DNA of 64,000 nt, taken from assembly GCA_949130495.1 (NCBI GenBank), contig OX422216.1, forward strand, positions 362,042,605-362,106,604, in the 5' to 3' direction. How positions within the stretch are numbered: the stretch's first letter is position 1; every line of letters begins with the position of its first letter. Below, in pieces: positions 1-11,015 of this stretch. This stretch comes from Sambucus nigra. Taxonomy: Eukaryota > Streptophyta > Magnoliopsida > Dipsacales > Adoxaceae. The notes below the pieces were generated by a model that worked only from the letters and a program-made list of their open reading frames with translations, had not been told where the DNA came from and did no database searches. The translations under genes and the position numbers were made by a program.

Positions 1-30
1 AAAACTGCTGTAATTTGTTAAAAAAAAAAG

Positions 31-540
31 CTTTAAGTGTTTTATGAGAAACTAGTTGTTTTTTACACTAGTTTGTCACAAAAGTACTTAGAATTTTGGA
101 AATTTCGAAAATAATAATTTTTTTTTTTTGGAAACTTCCAGATTTTCGAGTTTGTATAAACAAAAAAAAACAAAAAAAAAAAACAAAAAAAAAGAATTAA
201 AGTCTTTTATGAATAACTAGTTGTTTTAACACTAGTTTTGTCATAAAAGTAGTTTATCACAAAAATACAAAAAAAAAAAGAAAAAAAAATTATGTCAATT
301 TCCAGATTCGTTTTTTTTTTAATTAGTGAACAAAAAAAAAACAAAAAAAAATAGAGATTTAAAATGTTTTGTGAGAAACTAGTTGTTTCTAACACTAGTT
401 TGTCATAAAAGTACTTAAAAAATTTTGAAAAATTCGAAATTATTTTTTTTTTCCTTTTTTGGGAAATTTCCAGATTTTCGTGTTTCTGTAATTTGAAAAA
501 AAAAAGAGAAAAAAAAATAATAAAAAAAAAAAATTATTAG
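31..540 (+). repeat. tandem repeat in the Athila leader, about 163 bp x 3
   Basis: A phrase containing ACTAGTTGTT, then an ACTAGTTTGTCA-type sequence and AAAAGTA, recurs at about 51, 216 and 378, giving periods of 165 and 162 bp. Units are separated by long A and T homopolymer runs. There is no coding potential. Short tandem arrays in untranslated regions are common in plant gypsy elements. Confidence 0.8.
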
Positions 541-1616
541 AATTTTTTTTTTTTTTAGTCATTTCAGTAGCATAATTTATATATTTTTTTTTCAGTATAT
601 AATTTTTTTCCCCTCCATTCTTATAGTGTGTTTTTGGTTATTATTTGTTCTTTTTTTTTAGTGTACAAATTCCTTGTAAATGCATGCGTAAGTATTTTTG
701 TATTTAATAATTTTTGCACTTTACGCTTGGTATTTTTTTGATTGTGTGTTCTTTTTCAGAAAAAAAAAACAAGAGAAAAATAAAAGGGAGAAAAAAAAAG
801 AGGAGAAAAGAGAAAAAATCGAAAAAGCAAGCAACCATGGGAAAAGCGCTAACGTTACTTGTGCAACCTTGCCACGCGCACAAGGTACTCTCGGAGACGA
901 CTGAAACGGAGGCGACATTTCCCTCCGATCGACGTCAAATAAAACTTCGGCCTGGCGTAAACAAGTGACCGTAAAAAGTCCACGCCGGAGGTAAGTCTTT
1001 TGTGCTCCTACGTGAAACTATTTTCGCATATTTCAATAAGCACGTGCATAAGTTGACTTAAGGGCAAAACCCAATTTTAAGATAAGGTGGGGATTTAATC
1101 ACCCCTCCTTGGCCCACATATCATTAAGTTACCCGAGCATCTGCATAACCCAAGCCATAATTTTAATTTAAAAAATATTAGACATTGGCCATAGGGTGTC
1201 ACATAGCTCATAGGCATATTCTTTTCAAGGCTAGGATTAAAAGCTAATCCAAACACGGAATTTTCAAATCGATGCCATTTTGACCTTGACTAGGATTGGT
1301 GATTTTTAATGAGTCTTCGTACCGACCACCTACCTGGAGGAAATATTTGGTAATTGAGGCGATAGTCCGGAGTTGGTCGTCTTTTAAATTCTCCCTCGTC
1401 AAGAATTAGGAGCTCTTTAATTAGGGAGATTATTTCGAAAACCCATTGTCGTCGAATAATCTCGGGAAACAAGATCTTAAAAATTGAACATCCCCTCACC
1501 TAATTCAGATAAACTCAAATTGCTTTGTGTTAGCTTAGGAATTTTGTGGTCATGTGTCAAATTATTTGCTTTTTATATATATTAAAAAAAGAAAAAAAAT
1601 CGAGTGAGTACGGTGT
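541..1616 (+). other. Athila untranslated leader, no supported gene
   Basis: This stretch lies between the leader repeats and gag. It starts with T-rich and A-rich runs and then has mixed-composition sequence. Two overlapping reading frames near 700-970 are lysine-rich by composition only and match nothing I recognise. I read it as 5' UTR of the retrotransposon. Confidence 0.6.
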
Positions 1617-2822
1617 ATGCTAGGTTGGTGTCGAGATTCTACGGGTCGTTTAGCTAGAGTGGAGTCTATTATTCCCGATACTATTATAGGTAGCACCTCG
1701 ATTTTCACCGAAATGGGAGATGAGCTAGAAACTCGTGCCCTAAAGGATTACATGTATCCTAATAGGGCAAGTCAACCATCATGCATACTTCTTCCCCCAC
1801 ACAATGCAAACAATTTCGAGTTCAAGTCGGGAATAATTCATTTGCTTCCCATCTTTCGAGGCACAGAAAAGGAGGACCCGTACCTCCATGTGCGTGAGTT
1901 TGAAGAAATTTGTGGAACGGTTAGGTTACAACAACTCACCGATGAGATTGTTAAACTAAAACTATTTCCAATTTCTTTGAAGGACAAAGCTAAGAGTTGG
2001 TTACTCTCACTTAAACCAAATTCCATCACTACATGGAATCAGTTGAGTGTTGAATTTTTGCAAAAGTTTTTCCCTAACCAAAAGACGGCGGCAATACGTC
2101 ATGCCATCAATACTTTCAATCAAAAAGAGGGAGAGACTTTATGGATGTACCTGGAAAGATTCAAGGACTTGCTCCTGCAATGTCCTCATCACGGCATCGA
2201 ATTAGGTCGTCAAATTCAGATTTTATATGAGGGTTTCGATTACACTACTCGATCTATGCTTGAACTTATGTGTAGTGGAGATTTCACAGAAAAGAGTGAG
2301 GCCGACGCATGGTCGTTTTTAGAATCCGTTGCTCAAAAGTCCCAACGATGGGAACCCCATCGGGATTCGAAGACCACCACAATTAATGAGGGTAATGCTC
2401 AACCAGAAGAACAAGGTTTTGAATTAGATGCCAAAGTGGCCACCTTGGCCCGTCGTTTAGAAGCCTTGGAAATGAGTAAAGAGGGTAACCGAGCCACACA
2501 TGCCGCTGTGCAACATGTAGGGTCACCTATGTGTTTACTTTGCGATAGTTTCGACCACCTCGTCGAAAGTTTCCCCGCCCTTCCGGCCCATAAAGCTCTC
2601 ACCGAGCAAGCAAACGCCCTCTATCAAAACAAGCCGAAGTACGACCCATTTTCCAACTCGTACAATCCAGGTTGGAAGGATCATCCCAACTTTTCATGGT
2701 CTAAAGGTCAATACCAGGGTAGTGGAGGTCGATCTTTAAGTAGCCCACCCCCGGGTTTCCAAAAAAGCACCCCGCACCATCGTTCCCTTCACCCCAAAAG
2801 ATTCAATCCTCAGAAGAATTGA
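1617..2822 (+). pseudogene. gag: Athila gag, N-terminal and central part, frameshifted at its end
   Basis: The 401-codon frame encodes a capsid-type Gag. A likely conserved start is the second methionine, MGDELETRALKDYM, at 1713. The core runs from NNFEFKSGIIHLLP through LKDKAKSWLLSL, a helix-rich FPNQKTAAIRHAI segment and GETLWMYLERFKDLLLQCP, the usual order of the retrotransposon gag domain (about residues 75-240). A Cys-containing segment, PMCLLCDSFDH, near residue 300 may be a degenerate zinc knuckle. The frame ends in TGA at 2820, but homologous Gag sequence continues in another frame from about 2800, so a frameshift lies near 2770-2800. Gag would form the virus-like particle in the cytoplasm; this copy is dead. 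Confidence 0.88.
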
Positions 2823-3529
2823 TGAATTTACTTGCCCAAAGTACCCTTCAACTCCAACAGACCACGCAAAGTGTCCTTCAATCCACACAACAAAACTTGC
2901 ATGCCAACACCCAATCGATTGCCAAATTAGAGGTACAAGTGAGTCAACTAGCCAATGCTTTGAGCGAGAGAAATAAAGGAATGTTCCCAAGCCAACCCGA
3001 GCCTAATCCTAAGGGTAACATGCCTAGGGGTCAGTATGTTGTCCAAGACAACACTAGCATGTCCACTACCCAAGAGCATGCTAAGGCTATAATCACGCTT
3101 AGGTCAAGTAAAGAAGTTGAGAATAATGTCTCACGACCCACCATGAGTGAATCTGAGAAAGGTAAGGAAAAGAAGGACCCACCTTTGGATCTGCCTTCTT
3201 CCTCGCCCTCATCTTCTGAACCGTTTATTGAGACCTACGTCCCGAAAGCTCCATTTCCACAACGTTTAGTGCCACAAAAGAAAAAGGCGCAAGTGGATAA
3301 AATGTTAGAAGTCTTTAAGCACGTACAAATTAATATCCCGTTGCTTGATGCCATACAACAAGTTCCATCCTACGCTAAATTTTTGAAGGACCTTTGTACC
3401 TTCAAGAGAAGCACCAACGTACCCAAGAAAGCTTTTCTCGCCGAGCAAGCAAGTTTGATCATTTCTTATCGAACTCCCATCAAGTATAAGGATCCCGGTA
3501 CTCCGACGATCTCTATCAAGATAGGGTAG
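2800..3529 (+). pseudogene. gag: Athila gag C-terminal region leading to protease, ends in TAG
   Basis: This frame continues Gag after the frameshift. It has a Gln-rich coiled segment (LAQSTLQLQQTTQS and on) followed by VSQLANALSERNKG and a Pro/Ser-rich linker, then FLKDLCTFKRSTNVPKKAFLAEQ, which in Athila elements lies just upstream of the protease. It ends at an in-frame TAG (3527-3529). The protease sequence follows in the same frame, so the TAG is a nonsense change rather than a natural terminus. The first methionine in the frame is not meaningful as a start. Confidence 0.8.
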
Positions 3530-4261
3530 CACCTCATTGAGAAAGCCCTTCTAGATTTAGGAGCAAGCGTGAACCTTCTGCCGTACACCGTGTACGAGAA
3601 ACTAGGTTTGGGGGAGTTGAAACCGACTAGGATTACCTTGTCCTTAGCCGACCATTCTGTGAAAATTCCGAGAGGCTTTGTTGAGGACATCATAATTAAA
3701 GTGGGTGACTTTATATTTCCTGTCGACTTTGTTGTCTTGGACACCCAACAAGTGCAAAATCCTATTGCACAAATCCCTGTTATTTTGGGTCGTCCTTTCC
3801 TCGCCACATCTGATGTCGTCATTCGGTGTCCTAGCGGCCAATTGAACCTATCATTTGGAAACATGACTATGGACCTTAATGTGTTCAATTTGGCCAAACA
3901 ACCACCCGATGACGACGAACCCGTGGATGTCGACATGATTGATAGTATCGTCCGAGAGACTTTCGAGCAAACTTATAATGACGACCCTTTAGCATCTTGT
4001 CTTGCCTTTTTTGGGTTAGAATTTGATGTCGATCAGTCCATCGAAGAATTCAATGCCCTCCTCGACTCCGCCCCTATCATGGAAGTGGGAAATTGGAAGT
4101 CTAAACCTGAGCCCCTCTCACTTTCCATGTCACCTATTCCACCCTCGATTGAAAAAGCCCCCGAGCTTGAATTAAAGCCATTACCAGAATCACTCGAGTA
4201 TAGGTTCTTAGGACCTTCTGATACCTTGCCTGTTATCATAGCATCTGACCTAGATAAATAA
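3530..4261 (+). pseudogene. pro: Athila aspartic protease and protease-RT linker, ends in TAA
   Basis: The retropepsin active site is read as ALLDLGASVNLLP, with the catalytic Asp codon near 3553, and the flap/second motif region as PVILGRPFLATSDVVI. The family cleaves Gag-Pol into mature proteins inside the particle. A long acidic linker (ELELKPLPESLEYRFLG near the end) leads towards RT. The frame is open on both sides of two nonsense codons, TAG at 3527 and TAA at 4259, so it was once continuous with gag upstream and RT downstream. Confidence 0.85.
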
Positions 4262-5499
4262 CATGAAGGTAAGTTGTTGCGTGTTCTCAGTGAACACAAA
4301 GAAGCCCTCGGTTGGACCATAGCCGACATCAAAGGGATAAGTCCGTCAGTGTGCATGCACAGAATACACTTAGAAGAAAATGCTAAAAATCCTCGTGAAG
4401 CACAACGTAGACTTAACCCCATACTTAAAGAAGTCGTCCGAGCTGAGGTGCTCAAGTTGTTAGATGCGGGTATTATTTACCCCATCTCTGATAGCCAATG
4501 GGTCAGCCCCATTCAGGTTGTTCCAAAGAAATCTGTGTTACAGTGGTGAGAAATGATAATAATGAGTTAGTCCCCACTAGGATGCAAACCGGTTGGCGTG
4601 TATGTATAGACTATAGGAAGTTAAACACTATCTCACGGAAGGATCACTTTCCCCTTCCGTTCATAGACCAAATGCTTGAGAGATTATCCGGTCACCCCTA
4701 TTACTATTTTCTCGATGGTTATTCCGGTTATAATCAAATTCCAAGTATTCCCAAGGATCAAGAGAAAACCACATTCACTTGTCCATTTGGTACTTTTGCT
4801 TATCGACGCATACCCTTCGGGCTATGTAACGCACCTGCTACCTTTCAGCGGTGCATGATGAGTATCTTTTCGGACATGGTCGAAAGGTTTCTTGAGGTTT
4901 TTATGGAAGATTTCTCTGTGTTTGGGTCTAATTTTGATGAGTGCCTTCACCACCTTACCCTCGTTCTGAAGAGGTGTAAGGAAAAGAACCTTGTACTTAA
5001 TTGGGAGAAGTGTCACTTCATGGTTAAACAAGGCATAGTATTAGGTCATATCATCTCTGAAAAGGGTATCGAGGTTGATAAGGCTAAAATTGATCTAATT
5101 TCTAATCTCCCACCCCCAAAAACTGTGCGTGAAATTCGATCATTCTTAGGACACGCCGGTTTTTATTGGAGATTCATTAAGGATTTTAGTAAAATCTCTC
5201 GTCCTTTATGCAATCTTCTAGCCAAAGACACACCCTTTGAGTTCACCGATGATTGCCTTCAAGCCTTTGAGAGGCTAAAGAAGGAATTGACCTTAGCACC
5301 TATTATGCGACCCCCCAACTGGGGTCAACCTTTCGAAATCATGTGTGACGCTTCCGACTATTCACTAGGTGCGGTTCTGGGTCAGCGAGATGAGAAACTT
5401 CCTCATGTTATATACTATGCCAGCATGACTCTTAACGACACTCAATTGAATTATTCCACCACTGAGAAAGAGTTCTTGCCTGTCGTATTCGCGCTATAA
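4262..5499 (+). pseudogene. pol: Athila reverse transcriptase and first half of RNase H
   Basis: The RT begins in one frame (ALGWTIADIKGISPS, REAQRRLNP, WVSPIQVVPKK to 4549) and continues in another frame from about 4530, so one frameshift lies near 4530-4535. The second frame has WRVCIDYRKLN, the first catalytic Asp in FLDGYSGYNQI, PFGLCNAPATFQ, and the catalytic box FMEDFSVFG, where the first of the two Asp residues is Glu (GAA at 4906-4908). RNase H follows, with CDASDYSLGAVLGQ and TTEKEF giving the first acidic residues. The frame is stopped by TAA at 5497-5499, before the third acidic residue. RT copies element RNA to DNA and RNase H removes the RNA strand. Confidence 0.9.
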
Positions 5500-5877
5500 A
5501 AGTTTTGTTCTTACTTGATAGGATCCAAAGTCATCATTTTCATTGATCACGCGGCCTTGCGACACCTTTTATCTAAAAAGGATGCTAAGGCCCGGCTCAT
5601 TAGGTGGATCCTATTACTTCAAGAGTTTGACCTTGAAATTCGAGATAAAAAGGGTTGTGAGAATGTAGTGGCAGATCACCTATCTAGGTTGACCGTTGAA
5701 TCTTCCAATGACTTGTTATCACTTAATGAGTCTTTCCCTGATGAGCAACTGTTCCTTATCAACCAACTTCCGTGGTTCGCCGATATTGTGAACTATCTTG
5801 TGACGGGTGAAATGCCACTACATTGGTCTAAGCAAGATCGTTCTAAATTTTTAAAGGAAGCCAAGCATTTCTTTTAG
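5500..5877 (+). pseudogene. pol: Athila RNase H second half and connection, ends in TAG
   Basis: Same frame as the preceding piece. It carries [29 protein letters not shown] and [10 protein letters not shown], the C-terminal part of the gypsy RNase H. It ends at TAG (5875-5877), where the family usually has a tryptophan in an FW-acidic context. TGG to TAG is a single G-to-A change. The integrase zinc-binding domain continues in frame after it. Confidence 0.85.
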
Positions 5878-7065
5878 GATGACCCATATCTTTTCAAGTA
5901 TTTTCCCGATCAAATCATTCGAAAGTGTGTCCCCGATCATGAGATTCAGAGCGTAATCTCTTTTTTCCATGACCAAGCTTGTGGAGGTCATTTCAGTACT
6001 AAGAAAACCGCTGCGAAAATTTTGCAGTGTGGATTCTATTGGCCCACCATTTTTCGTGACTCCAATGACTATAGTAGCAGTTGTGACCGATGCCAACGGT
6101 TAGAAAAAATCACTCGTAGGAATATGATGCCCTTAAGTCCCATATTGATTATTGAGGTTTTTGACTATTGGGGCATTGATTTCATGGGTCCATTCGCGAA
6201 ATCCTACGGTAATCTTTACATCCTTTTGGTAGTTGATTATGTGTCTAAGTGGGTCGAAGCTATACCGAGTCGGACAAATGATCGCCATGTGGTAGTCAAA
6301 TTTATTCGAGAAAATATTTTTTCCCGATTCGGTACACCTCTAGCCATCATTAGCGATCAAGGAACCCATTTCTGCTATCGAACATTTGAGAGTCTCATGA
6401 AAAAGTATTCAGTCACGCATAAAGTAGGATGCTCTTATCATCCTCAAACCAGTGGACAAGTTGAAGTGTCTAATAGGCAAATCAAGCTAATCATCGAGAA
6501 AACAGTGAATCCAAATCGAAAGGACTGGTCCTTACGGTTATTAGATGCACTGTGGGCTTATCGCACTGAGTATAAAACCCCACTTTCTATGTCCCCGTAT
6601 AGGCTTGTCTACGGAAAAGCCTGCCACCTTCCGGTAGAGTTAGAACACAAGGCCTATTGGGCCATTAAGACCTTTAATTTCGATTTACCTGCTGCAGGAG
6701 AGGTCCGAAAACTCCAACTCAATGAGTTAGAGGAGATTCGGAATGATGCGTACGAAAACGCAAAATTGTATAAAGAAAAAATGAAAATGTTCCATGACAA
6801 GTCCATCCTACGGAAGTCATTTGAGCCTGGACAAAAAGTTCTCTTGTACAATTCTAGATTGCATCTCTTTCCTAGTAAGTTAAGGTCTAGATGGTCCGGT
6901 CCCTTTATTGTTAGGACAGTCTACCCACATGGGGTGGTTGAGATAGAGAATCCTATAAATGGTGAAATTTTCAAAGTTAATGGTCAAAGGTTGAAGCCAT
7001 ATCTAGAATTGCGAGATCGGGAAGTGGAGGACATTCTCCTCCAAGACCCGGTATACCACGAGTAA
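5878..7065 (+). pseudogene. pol: Athila integrase
   Basis: The domain order is complete. An HHCC zinc-binding module (HDQACGGHF then CDRCQRL) comes first. The catalytic core has Asp in WGIDFMGPF (codon 6178), Asp in IISDQGTHF (6355) and Glu in GQVEVSNRQ (6463); the last two are 35 residues apart, the DD35E spacing. The C-terminal module has [12 protein letters not shown] and [10 protein letters not shown], a GPY/F-type ending. There is no chromodomain, as expected for Athila rather than a chromovirus. It would insert the cDNA into the genome. This piece has no internal stop but is cut off from RT by the TAG at 5875. The frame ends in TAA just after 7065. Confidence 0.93.
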
Positions 7066-8702
7066 ACATAACTTGGGTCGTATTTTTGTATTATAGTTTT
7101 TTTTTTCTTTCTCTTTTTGTAATTATTTTTCTTCGAGGAAACATGTGTTGGAGAAAGTCCCTCATTACGGTAATATCTTTCATATCTTTCTCGCCTTTTC
7201 AATTTTTGTCTTGTACATTGAGGACAATGTAGAAATTAGGTTTGGGGGTATTGAGGTCATTTTTCTCCACTAAAAAAAATCAAAAAAAAAAATTTTAAAA
7301 TCCAAAAATATTTTCAATATAAGTGAGTTTTGAAACAATTTCTTAACATAGAATTAATTCACAAATCTCTCAACTTATAATATATTACACTTAGCCATAT
7401 AATATGATCGAAAATGGATATTGAGGCGAAAGTTAATATGCTTAAAGAATAAATGTGGAGATTTTAGCCCGGTGAGATATTGTGCCATTCATCGTTTTCG
7501 AGAGATTTAAATCAATCTGAGTTAAAATAACTTAAACTTTCTTTCAGTGATAAATTCGTTGATGATCTCAAATTCATTGTTTTGTTCGATTACTGAAAAC
7601 AAAATGTCAAAATCAGAATCTTACGCACTAGAAGTCTTAGTAAGTCGTCTTGAGACACAAATCAACTTAATGAAACTTGAGAAATGAGATTAGGCCCTCA
7701 TTTGAAAGCCCAAAATTAAGCCCAAACTCCAACATTTTTTTTACATTATTACATTGCAAGCCCATTTTAGCCAAAAAAAAAAAGATAAGCCTTTTGTTGA
7801 AAGCCCACTATCCTACCCAACTCCAACTAGGAGTTTAAAACCATAAAAAGAACCCATGCCCATTTTCTGAGAATACTAGGGTAAAATTACGGTTGGAAAA
7901 AGGCCAAAAGAAAATGAGGTTGCAAGAATGATGTGTGAAAAAAAAGGAAAAAAAAGAAAAAAAAATGTGAGTTTGAAAAGAAAAATGGAGGTGAGAAAAA
8001 GTACCTAAAAGTCAAAATATCGAAAAACCTCTATATTCTCAGAAATTTTGAACTCCAAAAGCCATTCTTTCTAGCCAAAATTCAAGCCTACAATAAAACC
8101 AAAGAAAGTCCTAATCAATCTCAAGTGAAGTTAGTTAAAGTGTGGAGAGAAGATGAATAGGATCTATGGTGTGATTCAATGTTTTCAAAAAGTAATCGAT
8201 TTTCAGTTCATGAGATCATATTCATCCATTATAAAAAGTTCGTTCCTGATCCTGTATATGTGAAATTTGTTCATATAATTTACTCTTTTATTCACATATA
8301 TCGAGAGAAAATAACCCATTTCCGAGTGTTCGATTGTGAGTGCATTCTGTGAGACTTTGAAATCAAAACAAACTTTCGGATAAGAAATGTAACGATCAAA
8401 TCTTTTGAAATGGACGGTTATATTGGCCATGCAAACACACACGATAAGTTGAGATTGAAAAGTGAAATTCTGCTATATTTATGAAGTTTGCATTCAAACT
8501 TGGTTATATGACTTTTGAGTCTCTTGTAAATAGAGTCAAGTTTTTGAATTTTGTGGGTATATTCACTGCAAACCCTCACGAGACAAAACTCGTCCACTAG
8601 GGAAACCTAGAGGTATAACGACTTGTTGCACATGCTAAGTGCAACCGTGATTCCAACGAAAGTGAGTTAGATTTCAATTTTCGCTCGAGGACTAGCAAAG
8701 TT
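7066..8702 (+). other. Athila 3' untranslated region with an internal polypurine-like tract; no env ORF
   Basis: Athila elements often carry an env-like frame after integrase. Here the 1.6 kb has only short, A-rich, interrupted frames and none I can call coding. Near 7219-7251 lies TTGAGGACAATG followed by a TTAGGTTTGGGGGTA tract that copies the true polypurine tract at 8703-8714. The last 200 bp (aaccctcacgagac, cacatgctaagtgcaa and so on) match the equivalent region of the non-autonomous element near 53405-53600. Confidence 0.7.
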
Positions 8703-8714
8703 TAGGTTTGGGGG
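8703..8714 (+). promoter_or_regulatory. polypurine tract of the Athila element
   Basis: TAGGTTTGGGGG directly precedes the 3' LTR and would prime plus-strand DNA synthesis. The near-identical tract at about 7240 lies 1.46 kb upstream and is not next to an LTR. Confidence 0.8.
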
Positions 8715-9417
8715 TATTTAATAAGTGCATTATTTTGTATCATTTATACCCAAATCTAGGACTTGTTAGTCTCGTTATATCATTAATAAAGAGCTTTTAG
8801 AGTTATTTTTGCTATTTTGTAGAAAAATACAAATTTAAGAATAAATGGGGTTAATAATGCAATTTTGGGAACTTCATGCTCACATCTTATATTGCTAATT
8901 TCTTGTGCAAGTTTGTTTTTGAGTATTAACAGGTTTAAAAAGAGAGCGGTGAAGTCCGGACGCAAATTGAGCATGAAAAGGTCACTTATGCACCTTCAGG
9001 GGCAAAATTGTAAATTCAAATGGCTGATTTCAGACTCGGACCAACCATGGAAACTGAAGGCCTTGAATCAAGGGACGTCTGGGCTCAAACGGCGTATCAA
9101 TCGGAGTTGAAATGAAGAAGTTATGGTCGTGCAAAGTTTGAATTCAAAAGAAAGTCAAAGTCAAAGCCCCGGGTCAACGCCCAAAGTCAATCCCAAGACC
9201 TGGACACTACTGAAATATTGTTGGCACCGAAATGAGGGTCACGTCGGTTCAAACGGCATGTTAATCGGGCTCCGAATGAAGAAGTTATGGTGATTTGAGC
9301 TATTGTGCAAATTATGGAATTTGGGATTTAATATGATGTTTAGTATAATTGGAGGCATATTATAAACAAAGATGAAAGTTGGATTAATGGATGGACTCTT
9401 GGGAGCGCACAGGAGAG

Positions 9418-9438
9418 GGCAGGGGTTCGACCCCTGCC
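9418..9438 (+). repeat. near-perfect 21-bp palindrome resembling a tRNA T-arm, in the Athila LTR
   Basis: GGCAGGGGTTCGACCCCTGC plus a final C is almost self-complementary and contains the B-box core GGTTCGA. It lies about 170 bp upstream of the TATA-like box. No acceptor or anticodon stem can be built around it, so it is not a tRNA gene. Confidence 0.6.
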
Positions 9439-9604
9439 AGCCCCATTTATTTTTTGGCGAAATTTTTTTACAAAAAAAAAAAAGACCCATTACTCCACCT
9501 GCTAAACCCATTACTCCACTTGCTAAACCCATTATCCCACCAACCCAGGTTTTCTTCCCATAATTCCTACCCATTTCCCCCACGTTTTGTACCCCATTTT
9601 GGGG

Positions 9605-9610
9605 TATAAA
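9605..9610 (+). promoter_or_regulatory. TATA-like box in the Athila LTR
   Basis: GGGGTATAAATCATG occurs about 890 bp into the LTR, a plausible U3/R position. Transcription start is not shown by the sequence. Confidence 0.45.
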
Positions 9611-10584
9611 TCATGAGCCAATTTCGACATTTAGGGGGACTTGGAGAGACTTTGAAAACTTTACTTTTGTAGAAAGAAAAAAGAGACACACTTTGAGAGA
9701 TAGAAAAAATTGTGTAGAGAGTATTTTGGAGGCACACTTTGGAGGAGCATATTGTGTATTGTAATTCAAGTATTGGACCCGAAATTTTGTAAGTTGACAG
9801 TTATTAATGAAAATTATTTTTTTCAGCTTGCAATATTTGTGTGTCAATTATGTCGTGTGAGTAGTTTAATTACTAGGACTTAGGTGATGTTTGTCATGAC
9901 TAATTAAACCACGCATGTTAATTTAATTTCGTACATATTCCGACGTGTTCTAATTTGAAATAAAAAATTCGGTATTCGCTTAAAATTACACGAGAGTATT
10001 TTTAAACCTCAACGAATTAATTATAAATTCATGCTTTAAAAAAATTTAAAGTTGTCATTTTTGATGGGTTATGCTTGCACTTAGATGTTTTGATACCTCA
10101 TGCTTAAATACACGTTAAAAATTTAAACATGATATTTTCGAGGGAATAGGGATTTATGGTGTCTAATTTAAGAGACGTTAAAATATTTTTAGCGCATGTA
10201 TTGTTTTATTCTCCGAAATGTACGCGACGAGAGTCGGTATATTTTGTGTTATAAATTCGGAAGTACGAAATTAAATTGATGTGTTAATTTAATTAAAATT
10301 GACAAACGGAACCGATGTCCTAGATTCTTCCACATTTAATATTATCTCTTGTACTTGTTCGTTTATTCCGTCTTTATTTTTATTGTTAGATAATTTGTGT
10401 CACGCATTTATTTATTTATTTTGTTCCATCACTCAATCACATTGACACACTCATATGTCTAGTTGGACAATCGATATTTTATAAAAGTTGACGAAATCTC
10501 TGTGGATTCGACCCGTACTTACACACGCTATATTTTAATAGCCCGTGCACTTGCGGTAATTTTAACTTTTAAAATTTGACAACA

Positions 10585-11015
10585 GCTACTAATTTTTCTG
10601 AAGGCTAAAATGTGTTTTATAAGTCCTAAACTCGTCACTTTATGTTTATATACCAAAAAGAAATTGCGTCCTAATCAAACACAAACACTAAAAAAATATT
10701 ACGGACGATCGAACCGTTGGAATTGGCTGAAATTTTAATATGTTATAGCTAAAGGAGAGAGGCAGTGCACAAAATTCAGCTCGATTGAACAGTCGAATAT
10801 TTTTTTTTTCCTTAGGTCGGATCCTCCCCCGATTTTTATACGAAAATTTCAAATTTCCAAATTTTAATCCCGATTTAAATTCCGCTTAAAACCTTATTTT
10901 TATTTCTAAAACCCAACATTGTTTTCATACCAAAATGAAATAGATTCCAAAAATTATTTTCTGAAATTTTTAATTTAACAAAGATTTTTACGGCTCAAAA
11001 ATCACGGGGTGTTAC
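10585..11015 (-). repeat. H1 3' LTR, start portion only
   Basis: Read on the minus strand it begins TGTAACACCCCGTG at 11015 and runs into the Athila insertion at 10585. It includes an inverted-repeat module (10700-10800) with the phrases CGATCGTCCG and CAACGGTTCGATC, shared with element F near 59283-59390. Confidence 0.7.

Larger units (their letters stand above)
1..10584 (+). mobile_element. Athila-type Ty3/gypsy retrotransposon, 5' LTR outside window
   Basis: The order gag, protease (DLGA), reverse transcriptase, RNase H, integrase, long 3' UTR, polypurine tract and LTR is that of a Ty3/gypsy element. The gag phrase FELK/FEFKSGIIHLLP and the integrase run with no chromodomain are characteristic of the Athila lineage. 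The window opens in the untranslated leader, so the 5' LTR and primer site lie to the left. The reading frames are broken by four in-frame stops and two frameshifts, so this copy cannot make its own proteins. It is inserted in a minus-strand chromovirus LTR, which resumes at 10585. The left target-site duplication is outside the window; the right flank begins GCTAC. Confidence 0.92.
8715..10584 (+). repeat. Athila 3' LTR, about 1.87 kb
   Basis: The LTR starts right after the G-run of the polypurine tract (TATTTAATAAGTGCATT; the usual TG start reads TA) and ends ...TTTGACAACA. The end region contains CTCTGTGGATTCGACCC and CCCGTGCACTTGCGG, a phrase typical of Athila/Tat LTR ends. A TATA-like box is at 9605. 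An imperfect direct repeat of about 165 bp (AACGGCRTRTYAATCGG, GAAGAAGTTATGG) occurs at about 9085 and 9250. Confidence 0.85.

Noticed and set aside
698..968. small Lys/Glu-rich ORFs upstream of gag
   Set aside because: Composed of A-rich leader sequence translated in overlapping frames; no support as a gene.
7066..8702. env-like ORF expected for some Athila elements
   Set aside because: No frame of useful length or membrane-type composition is present.
9385..9445. possible tRNA gene
   Set aside because: Only a T-arm-like palindrome is present; no acceptor, D-arm or anticodon stem can be formed and the A-box is missing.
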